From Arcuatula senhousia (Eukaryota > Mollusca > Bivalvia > Mytilida > Mytilidae), in the NCBI GenBank assembly GCA_963971305.1, contig OZ020303.1, positions 33,654,106-33,718,105 on the forward strand: DNA of 64,000 bases. The letters run 5' to 3'. This document shows positions 39,101 through 51,100 of this stretch, piece after piece. The notes under the pieces were generated by a model. That model did no database searches and was not told where the DNA came from. It saw only the letters and a program-made list of their open reading frames with translations. The translations under genes were made by a program, and so were the position numbers. How positions within the stretch are numbered: position 1 is the first letter of the stretch; the number at the start of each line of letters is the position of its first letter.

Positions 39101-42100
39101 ATAATACGAAAAAAATTTTGAAGCAATATTTACAGTTTTCGCGTTATTATGAATTTGTCATTATCCGGTCCAAGAAATGGGACTTTGTCAACAAAAAATT
39201 ATGTTCACTGGTTTCCTTCCTTGTTTTGACTGAATGATTTCGTCTCCGAAGCAACCAATTTCTATCGTTTCTCAAAGAATATATCGATCAAATTTACATA
39301 TCACACAACTTTCATGCGGCGGCGGGGGACACATGGCTACGCGTAGCAATCTTGTATCTCAATAAAAGAAAAAAAATCATTAATAATTAACCCTACGAAT
39401 GCATTTCAAAACAGAAATTGCTGTTTTAAAGAACAAAAAATAATTCCATGTTATGGTAATAAGGTCAGGTATGACTAAATGCAAGTCTTATTTAAGTCTT
39501 CTTTTTCAGTGCAATAGAAACTATAAAGAATGTCATTGGTGTACACAGCAAGTACTGGTCATGTTTGAAGTTCAGAGGTATGTTACTTACAAATGCAATA
39601 CTTTGGCTAAAACAATATGCCATGTATGTGGAAAGTTTTGATAAGATAGAAGTTAAATTCAAAATTTTGAATGTAGAGACCTGGTTTCTGTTTCATAAAA
39701 TGATACAGCAATAATGCTAGTTAAAACATGTTTGTTATCTCATGCAATTTAATGGAAATACTGTAAACCAACATATTTAAGCCACTATTTTATTTTGTGT
39801 TTTTGATACTTTATGGCATTTCCTGGCTGTTTATATTCACAAATCTTTGTTTGGTAGACTGCTTATTACTAAGAAAATAATTTATTTTGGCGAATTCTGA
39901 ACCTCATGAAATTTGATAAATAAGTTGGTTTGCATCAACATGCATGTTAACTTTATGCCACAGAGATTGACGAGATTTTATGTGGCATCATAGGTATTTT
40001 AAGGTATACGCCATTACAATAGTACCTTAACAACAAAGAGTTTAGATTTCACAACAGTTGCTAAAGGATCCTAAACATGAGCTTTATGCCAAATCTTCAT
40101 AAAATTGTGACAAATAATGTGGTTTCATTATATTATTCATTGGGTATAAATTTTCGTGGTTTTCGTAGGTGTCTTTAAACCACTAAAATAAGAGTCCAAC
40201 GAAGTATTATTTTCACATTGACAACATTGTGCAAACCAGGAAATTAAAAATCCAATGTAATGTAATGTTTGGTGAAACCATGAAATGAACCCACAGTATT
40301 ATGAATGGAAGACCTATAAACTTACAAAAAGTTAAGGTTACTTATTGAAATATCATATAAGAATTAAAAAAACAATTTTTATTGAAAACTCTCTTTATAA
40401 AAAATCTATAAGAATTTAAAGTGGTTCTTGATAAATAACCTTTTGTACAGTTATATAATTCGTTTTTAACCTGAAATACTATTCTGACTTTTGTCTGTTT
40501 ATTTTGATACTGAAAAGTTTTTTTTACTTTTGAATTGTTACTTATTTTCCCACTCTCTCTTGACACCATTTGCGAGGATGGTCCCATGGAACAATGCTAG
40601 TCCTTTTGCAGGGACAAAATAAATTGTTCCCTGTATTGGTAGAGCAATACCCCATGAATGTTTAAGATCCCTTTATAGAGTTCAATATGAGTAGCCTTAA
40701 TTGGGGTTGCTACAAAAGCTACACTTGAAACTGCAAAGTTTAGAGAGATTCACATAGGCATTAAGCTTGTTTCCCAATCCAGGATTTAAAAATATGTTTC
40801 AACTACTTGTTACTTACCATGACTGCAAACAATGAATAAAGAAATGACATTCATCTTCATTAACGTTGAGTTTTGAACAGAAAAATGTTTTAAGTTCAAA
40901 GATTTCATACACATCAAATGATCAGATAGCAAACTTTTGCTTTAATGTAAAGATTTCCAATATAACTATAGCTTCTTTGTAGTCTTTGTTCAAATATTTA
41001 TACCCCATGCAATGGAGCTACGACGGGTTAAATGTTTTTGACTGGTCCGTCCGTCGAGCAGTCTGTCCATGATCAAATTTTTTGTAACAGATATCTCAGG
41101 TACTATAAATTGTAGGCTTTTGATATTTGGTGTGTAGCTTCAGGTGGGGGTTCCATATAGTGGGAATCGTTTTTCTGGTCTGTCGATCATTTACTTCATG
41201 TTAAATGAGCCGACTTAGACTTTTTTCACTAAATTTTCAGGGTTGAAAATTTTCGTAAATTAACAGATTTCTCAGCAAGTATTAATTGTAGGCTTTTGAT
41301 ATTTGGTATGTAGTTTCAGGTAGGGGTCCCATATTGTGATTTTCAGATTTTCAGATCTGTCGATCAAATTCTTCCTGTTAAACGAGCCGACTTAGATTTT
41401 TTTCACTAAATTTTCAGGGTTGAAAATTTTTCCTCACAGATTTCTCAGCAACTATTAATCATAGTCTTTTGATATTTTAAACGTACCTTTAGGAGTTCCA
41501 TATAGTGGGATACATTTTCAGGTCTGTCACTCTGTTTAACAAGACGACTTGGAAAGATAACAAAGGAGTAACTTTTTATTCCTAACTCGAAATAGATCAT
41601 CTCTGTCCATAATGTGCACGCATGGGGTATGTGAGCGTGCTTACTAAGGGTCTTTCATTTTATCTGTTTTTTGTAGTAAAGATTCCAGACATAAAAGCAC
41701 AAGATGAATCTGAGCCAACTTCAGGAAATGGTGGAACCACAAATGACCAAGAAAAATGTGAAAACAATGATTCACAAACTGGAAAATGTGAAAACAAAAA
41801 AAATGAAGACTCAAATATAGAAATCCAAGAAGATAAAAATTGTGATAATTTACATAAAGAAAACCAAAAAAGTGAAAAAAGTGATGATTCTAAACACAAT
41901 ATTGAAAATGAAAATAGTAATATTGTGAGAACAAAGAATATAACAGAATCACAGAAGGAAACAGTTAAAAACCCACATACAGGTTATACTGTGGATTCAT
42001 CTATTTTTGTGGTTATATATTTTTGTGGAATGCTAAAAAGTGCCAGTCCCTGGGTTGTTAAATTTGTGGTTCTGAATTTTGCAGTATGCAAATTAAGCAA

Positions 42101-45100
42101 TGTAAAACTTCCATTTCATGGGGAACCAAATTTCATGGATCAACACCACCAACAGAACCACAAAAGTTGATACCGCGCAAAAAATGATGAGACCACAGTA
42201 ATATTTCATCCATATTAGAAAACCTGTTTTTATGCCCATCTACAATAGTAGGAGGAATATAGTGTTGGGGCTGTTCGTTTGTTTGTCCATCTGTCTGTTC
42301 CTCTGTTCATCCAACCAAATGTTGCAAGATAGGGCATCATGTCTTTTGGACATCTCCTTGTTTATGTTGTGTAACTCTTGTAATCTCTTTTTTAGAGCTT
42401 GTTTAAAAAAAAGAATTTATAAAGCAAATCATATATTCTGTACAAATAAGATACCACACTATTGATCACTAGCCGGTGTTCGAGTCCCATTAGTATTTAA
42501 CAAAAAGGGGACTTCCCCAACTGTATGTGATTAGGTTTGTCAGTTACCTGCCCAAAGTCGGTGGTTTCCTCCGGATACTCCGGTGTCCTCCACCAATAAA
42601 ACTGACTGCCCTACATGGCCCAGGTGTGTCGATAAAGGGCGTTAAACACCAACACACACACACACTCTCTACAAATACTTAACTTTTGATTGACCTAATG
42701 AATTGAAAAGTATTAAAGAACATAATTATTGGAATGTATCACTAAAGTATGTTACATTTTTTTCCCAGATAAGGAAGGTAAATTATCATGTTCCAAAGAA
42801 TCAACTGAGGATGAAAAGGAAGAAGCAAGTCTATCTCTTAAATTACAGAACACTAGAATAAGTCAGCAGTCAGAGACATCAGAAACTCTTACTGTAGAAG
42901 GGTAGGTCAGAATGTGCAGATTTTGTACCCCACAATTTACAAGAAAATAGATGTGAAAGGGGCCAAAAGGTCAACTAATATACATATGTATATATGTAAA
43001 GCAAAATAGTGTCCTATGAAATTTTGTCCACCCTGCCATACTTAACACTGAAAAATCTAGAGGACAAAATTTCATATCTCTTAAGCGTTTTATTCCGTCC
43101 TTGGACTTCCTTATAGGAGTGAATGCTACTCAAGACAATATTTCACAGCGGACACTATTTTATGTTACATATACATGTATAAATAAGTCTTTTCCTTATG
43201 TTGACGTAAATTTATGTGTGTCAAATATTAATTTCAAGTTAAAGTCCACCACAGGATGCATATGTCAAAAAGCTTTGTCCACTATGGGCTGCATATGTCC
43301 AAAAAAATTGATTGCTCTTATTGGCCTAACAATATGCTGCACTCAGCGTAGCTTTTTATAATGCGGCATTGGTTTATCAGATATCTTTAAATTATTTCTG
43401 TATGGATTAATAAATGTTATTCTTTAAAACTATCTGACCAAACTTTTTTAATCACCATGCATGGATAAAGATAAAAACAATAGGTATGAAAATGGTGGCA
43501 AATGTCATAGAACAGTTATAAAACTATATACTAATTTATTGTATTTGACAGAGTAGAAGTATTTAATGATAGAGTACCAATTTATCTTGATGAACACCCA
43601 GGAATAAACTTTCTAAAGGTATTCAGAGAAAACCAGAAAGCCTTAGAAAAGGAGGTATGTTCTTTACCTTTATAAGTCTATATTGTTCTTTTAGAAGCAT
43701 GAAAAGAATATAACTATAGTCGACTATTTTATAGCAATAGTTGACAACAACTCTATAGGTATGGAAAATTATTTAACGAAGGAGTAGGGGCGATAAGGCC
43801 CTTATTTAGCCTAAAAATATGAAGGTTATGCAAAAGTACAATATAGCATAACCCCTGCCTAAAAGGAAAACATGTTTAAAAATTTTAAAATCTAACATTG
43901 AACTGTAATGATAACGTTTTAATTCTAATGATTTTGTCAAAAATGACAAAATATGAGAAACTTTAATCGTGTCATGGTACATTTTGGACCAGAAAACATC
44001 GTCCGCACACAAGAAACTAGTTCATATTTCTAAAGAAGATTTATATAAGCTGTATATACAATCTGTAAAAATGTTTAGTTGTTTCTTGTGTGCGGAGATA
44101 CTTTTCTAATCCAAATGTATCTTAAACATGCTGAAAATTGATGTGAATTCGTGATTTATGAATGAAGGTCAGTTTCATCCATATTTTTTACCAAAATAAT
44201 CATTCAAAAATTAATAAAAATTATTAAGTTTTAATTTTTTGGATATTTAATAAATGTATTATCAGCATCTGACAACAGTATTCAAAGGTTGATAATTGGG
44301 TAGAATTTTAGGCCAAAAACACACCTTATCGCCTCTACTCCTTTAGAAGATCTATGGAGTGTTGTTGTAGACTATTTTTATACATGTACTTATAATCTGA
44401 CAACCCTGCATAACAAGGTATCTGCTTTAGAGGCCGCTACCTAACGATACACACACAGCAAAGGATCACCATAGGCAGATCCAGGGGGGCCCTGATGGGC
44501 CCGGGCCCCCCCTTTTGGCGAAAAATTTGTTGAATATATAGGAAATCAGTAAAGCGTGACCAAAGCGGGCCCCCTCTTTTCAGAATTTCTGGATCCGCCA
44601 CTGATCACCCATTTCAAGTCATAGTTATTTAAGGCTGGATTTCACTAGTGAAAATCCGGGTTATAAAATGGTGAATGTCGGGCAGGCTACTAATCACAGC
44701 CCCTTGATATTTGGTATGCAGCATCAGCATTGGCTCCCATAGAGTGGGATTTGATTTCAGTTCTGTCCCTTACCTACTTCCTGTAAGACTAAGTCAAATT
44801 TTGACATAAATGTCCAATTATAGAAAATTTTCGTAACAGTTTTATCAGCAACTACTAATCACAGCCTCTTGATATTTGGTATGCAGCATCAGCATGGGCT
44901 CCCATAGGGTGGGAATCTATCTCAGGTCTGTCGCTTACCTACTTCCTGTTTACTGACTTAGTCAAATTTTGACATCAATGTTCAATATAGAAAATTTTCG
45001 TAACAGTTTTCTCAGCAACTACTTATCTCAGCTTCTTGATATTTGGTATGAAGCATCTGCATGGGCTGCCATAAGGTGGGATCTGATTTCAGGTCTGTGG

Positions 45101-48100
45101 CTCATATACTTCCTGTTAAACGAAATCTGGCCATTTCTTTCTTTGACCCATTTTTGTCAAAAAAACAGTGGCGGATTGAGTAATTTACAAAAGGGGTTCC
45201 ACCCATAATCCATCAAGGATAAAAAGGGAATTTCCAGGCTCTACTAGATATTTAACAAAATTTTCATAGAAAAGGTGTTTCCAACCTTGACACCACCTCT
45301 TGACAATTGGCAATTTAAAATCTCCACATTAAGGTTACCAACAATTGCTACACACTGTCTTGCATTTGCCCAAGAATAGAAATATTATACATAAGATTCA
45401 ATACCAGTCCCAATTTTATCAGCGAAAAAAAAAAACGATTTCTGGACTTAGAACAATTAAACGTAAAGGACAGGGACAACCGAAATCTTGGACAAAGAGG
45501 CTGGCTTATGAGTAATAACACAAAGTCCAGTGGAAATAAACAATGCTTTTATTGATGTTCCTTATCCTCATGTTGTAGAAAGACTGTCAAGCTAGTTAGA
45601 GCTTGCATCGCACTGCAAGTTTTAGGAAGACCTATAGCCCTGGTCTGGGTGGAAGTTTTTGTTAATGTGAATAAAGTAATACTTGTGTTATTGAAGTTCA
45701 CAAGCACTTGTGATGATGGACAAACCCCAACTAAGACATGTGATGCACAACATGTGAGATTGGTGGAATCAACAACTTTTCACATTCATATAAATGTGCC
45801 ATAACTATTGCGTGTTAAAAACTTTTTCACGTTTGTATAAGTGTGATGCAATCCCATGTCAACAAATATAGTTTCCATTTCCCCAAGTCAACAACATATT
45901 TTCACGTTTGTTTTAATGTGGGGACAAAAAAACAATACAATATGGTGTGACATTTTTTGTTAAGGGACTGACGATTTATTTTGAAGGGGGGTGTTGGTTA
46001 TTTCCTAAAAATATTTTCACATTCATATAAATGTGCCATATCTATTGCGTGTTTAAAACTTTTTCACGTTTGTATAAGTGTGATGCAATCCCATGTCAAC
46101 AAATTCCGCAAGTCAAAAACATATTTTCACGTTTGTTTTAATGTGGGGGCAAAAAAAAACCAATAAAATATGGTGTGACATTTTTTGTTAAGGGACTGAC
46201 GATTTACTTTGAAGGGGGGTGTTGGTTATTTCCTAAAAATATTTTCACATTCATATAAATGTGCCATATCTATTGTGTATTTAAAATTTTTTCACGTTTG
46301 TATAAGTGTGATGCAATCCCATGTCAACAAATATATTTTCCAGTTCCGCAAGTCAACAACATATTTTCACGTTTGTTTTAATGTGGGGGCAAAAAAACAA
46401 TACAATATTGTGTGACATTTTTTGTTAAGGGACTGAGGATTTATTTTGAAGGGGGTGTTGGTTATTTCCTAAAAATATTTTGAAATTGATTTTTGATAAG
46501 AAAAAATATTTTTGCGCAGAGGGTAAGAAAAAAAAAATGTTCTGAAAAAGGGTTTCTGATATTAGATAAAATAATGCTTATATGAAAAAAAATATTCTGT
46601 CACAATGCCATCAAAAAATAAATATTTTTTCCTTGCTCTGCACAGAATAAATTTTTCTGATAAAAAAGAATAAGACACCTTCAAGCTAAATGCATGATCC
46701 CTTATGTTCATATATATATACTGTATATGATATAATGAAATTTTTATCTTTATAAAAATATATTTTTGCATTCCAAATATTTGCTATGATCAAGAATTGT
46801 TTGTTGTTTTCTTTGAATAATTAATAGGTGTAAATTTAAGGATTGGCAGGTGCTATTGCAATTGTGTTAATAAAGTTTCAACAACCATGTAGGGTGTGAA
46901 AACAAAAACAAGCTACATATTTGTCAAATTAGAAAGACGCAGGAACTAAAAACAAGTCACATATTTGTCAAATTAGAAAGAAGCAGGTACTATGTCAAAA
47001 GTCAGAAAAATAGAAAACATAAACAAGAACATCACAAAGAAATAGATAACACATAAACAACCAGTAATCAGCAACACAAACTCAAGTCGCAACACGAGTG
47101 TACCTAGGTGCTCCCAAAGGTAGGTGCTCCCAAAGGTTAGCAGTTCCTGCTTGTTGCAATACACCTGCATAAATGTGACGGATCCTTCATGTCAAAGTTG
47201 GAGATTTAGATTTTTTAGGCTGGTGATTAGACAAAAAAAGGGAGATTGTCAACGTCCATCCAAATTTCATTTTAATGTTTCCTGACAGAAACAACATGTG
47301 CCAACTCTACCTGGCTTCACTGATTAATTTCTAACAGTTTATACAATCATTAGGTCAAATTGACACTTAAACTTGTAGAATTGACCTTATCAAGAAACCC
47401 CCAAAATCAATCCCATCCATCCTTTTATGGTAAGGAACATCATTGTGAAATTTCATAGCAGTCAGGTAACTAAAGTTGTTGTGGTTACACTAAAAGTTAA
47501 CAGACAAAGACAACAGCATCATACCTTTATGTGTCCGCAAATTTTTTGCGGTCGTATAAAAAATAACTAATGTATAGATATGAGCGTTAGGTACTAATTG
47601 AAGGCCTCACTATGACTTTCAGATGAAGAACAGCAACAAAATCACCGTTGCTTTGGGTTTTTTTTAATTCATTATTTATATTTATATTGTGAGTTTATGT
47701 CATGGAGATATCCATTCATTTTTAGGCTGTAGTAAATCAGTAATAAAAGTATGACAAATTTGTGAAAAAAAATACACCAATTAATAAGTGTCATCTATGT
47801 ATTTTATCTTCTGGTTTATAAGCAGGTGTTTTATAGTGTTTACATTTGGTTAGTTCATATTATATGTACCTGCTACACTTTAAAATGTTGTGTTGAATAT
47901 GCCCCCTCGCCCACAATCTTGGCTACTTTTGCTTAAGAAATATGACTGGTCATACTTAAGTTTTTGTATTACAGCTAAACTAGCAACCTTCGTCTTCAGT
48001 CAATCTTAAGCATCAAAACTCTTCAAAGATCTTTGTTGAGTTATACCACCTCTCCTTATTGCAGGCTATTTCCCCTTTATTGTCTAAATTTTACATTTTG

Positions 48101-51100
48101 CTTTATTTTGCCCTGTATAGGCCAAGATTATTTATTTATTAACACTATACTACTATGAAAGAAGTATTTATTGAAGTCTTTAGGTACTTTTTTCAAAAAC
48201 CTTAATGATATTTTGTTTTGACCATATTTGAGTAATTGTCACAAGCAATTAAAATTTGCAAATTTTGCAGGGCATAGAAATTTGCTTAAATTAATCATTA
48301 CAATTAATTCATTCTCATGGTAATATTATTGTATTTAAGAAAAATTGTGAATATTGATAACCACAAAATTGCCCTCTTACACAAAAACGTGAAATTAAGA
48401 AATCACGAAAATATCTTTGTTAACAGTAATATAGAATTGTGTTACATTCCAGACAAAGACAAAGATATTTCTGAGAGGCCAAGCTTTAGAGACACGAGGT
48501 GTTGAACCTACAGAGAGGATTCTGTTCTTGCATGTCTATTCTAACAATAAGGGAAATGTTATGGAGGCAGTAGACAAGGTAAAATAGCCAAATATCATGT
48601 TAATGTATTGTTAAATATACAAAATAAAATGTAGCATGGTGAATATACAAAATAAAATTTAGCATGCTGGATATACAAAATAAAATGGAGCATGCTGAAT
48701 ACACAAAATAAAATGTAGCATGCTGGATACACAAAATAAAATGTAGCATAGTAAATATACATGTACAAAATAATGTCACATGGTGAATATACAAAATGAG
48801 ATGCAACTTTGAATTATCAAAATAAAGGCACATACATATATTGTATTAGATAAATAAATGGATGGTGAAGCCACATTTAAAAGGTAAAAACCAAATAAGA
48901 AATATAAAGAAATAAAACCTTTATAACAAATAAAACAAGAATGCCCAAATTTTCGGACATAAAGTCCTTCTTCAGGGGCTAAAAAGTAAAAAGATGTTCA
49001 CACATCGACTGACGAGGACAGAATGACATAAAATTGACTCGAAGAACATCTCGTGGTATTTTAATCCTGAACTTGATGACTAATTTATAAATATTAAGAA
49101 AAGGTCTGTCTTTTTACATTCATGCCAAAGGGTTGAAACGTGCCTAAAAAGTTGATTATTCTTTGCTCAAGAAACTGTCTTTGTTTTTCGCTGGTGCATG
49201 TTTCAAGGAGAACGGTCACCTGCATATCCTGGACGCTATGGTTTGGCAATGAAAAGTGCTGGCCGACTGGGCAATCGTCGCATTTGAGAACACTTCTCCT
49301 GTGTTCAGCAAATCTGTCAACGATAGGTTTCTCCTATGTAAATTTTAAGGCACTTAGCACAGCGGATTGCGTAAATGACATTTCGGAGATGCAGGTATAA
49401 CCGTTCTTCAACTTGAAGGTCCCCTTGGAGGGGCCAACTATCTCTTCAGTCTCCCAGGTAAAAGGACATGTGACACAGATGGATCGACCACATCCCCTGG
49501 TGCCTGAAAAGTCAGAGCGAGGACGTCTCTTGGATTTGTCAAATGAACTGGAGACAAGATGTTGCCTCAAACACTTACCTTTGCAAAAAGCAGTCAGGGG
49601 TGGCGAGTCGAACACTGTCGACATGTGTTCGTCCTTCAAGACGATGGACTTGAAATTGCGCAACAGAATGTTCCGTATAACGATGTTATGAGGGTGGTAT
49701 GTAAGTACCAAAGGTATACGTTCATTCTTGTGTCTTGACCTGGGCTCCAAAGCCTTGGATCGTGTTACCCGGGACACTGAGTCGATAGCTTTATCCAAGA
49801 TGTTGTTAGGATATCCCCTTTTGACAAAGAATGATTTCATAGTGCTGCTTTGAACTTTAAAATCATCCTCATTGCTGCAAATACGTTTATGTCTCAGAAA
49901 TTGAGACCTAGGAATGGCATTTTTGCAGCTCTGGGGATGACAAGATTGATAGTTCAGGTAGCAGTGTGCATCAGTGGGTTTATAGAACACAGACGTTTCT
50001 ATTTTGCCGTAAAGGATGCTACATTCCAAGTCAAGGAAGGAAAGTTTCTCTTGCGAGATTGTAAAGGTGTACTGAATGGCAGGGTGATAGGAAGAGACAA
50101 AGTTGATGAACGAGTTCAAATCATCTTCACTATCAGAGGATACACCGAAAACATCATCTATGTATCGTTTGTATAGGTCAGAAAACATTTTCTCTTCCAA
50201 ATACCCAACAAACAGACAGGCAAAACTAGGACCCATCTTAGTGCACATGGCAACACCGCCAGACTGAGAATAAAACTCTCCATTAAACTGAAAAGTGTTG
50301 AGATTGAGAACAAGTTCTGCTAATCTCAAGATGACATCCGTTTTCACATAGGGATTGGGTCTTCTGTCCAAAAAATGTTTTAAAGGGATCATGGCATCGT
50401 TGTTCGGAATACTAGTGTAGAGAGCAGTAACATCCATGGAGAACAATCTAAAGTCATTTGGATTTTCAGGTTCAAAGAACTCTAGGATATTAAGAGCATG
50501 AGTAGTGTCCTTAACATAGGTGGGCAAGTTCTCCACTATTGGCATGAAAACATTATGGAGAAAACTGGAAATGTTTTCAGTCGATCAAACTACATGCAGA
50601 GACTATGGGTCTACCAGGGTTTCCCAATTTATGGATTTTAGGAAGCATGTAGAATCTCGATGTCCTGGGTTGGGAGACAATCAAGTTTCTAGCATTATCT
50701 GGAAGATCATATATTATATTGTTATAGAATACCATGAAATAATGTCAGCTTGAAATTCGAATTAAGAATAAGGTTCAAAATGGTGTGAAAATGTTTTATT
50801 TTTCATATGTTAAGTACAAAATGATTATAGGTGTGGATGTATCCAGTTTTAACTTATTATGTCGTTGTTTTGAATCTGTTTATAAAGTGAGGAAAAACCC
50901 AGTAACAACACTTAAAATCTTGTATTGAAACAAGCACTTAAAAACATGGATTGAAACAAGCGCTTAAAAACATTGACTGAAACAAGCACTTAAAAACATG
51001 GACTGAAACAGAGAAATATAATATCTTTGAAATGTCAATAGATTTTGCACCTTAACTTTATCCACTTAATAATGTCTTCATAAACTGGAAGTAAATTTTG

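Noticed and set aside
41622..42170. Single-exon 182-codon gene
   Set aside because: It is exon 18 of the deacetylase read through its splice sites into flanking intron and a MITE; the apparent start lies in an F-family repeat.
48612..48806. 29-bp repeats as a CRISPR array
   Set aside because: No spacers between repeats, and the genome is animal.
48600..48833. 77-codon frame rich in Tyr, Cys and Phe
   Set aside because: It is the 29-bp minisatellite read in one frame.
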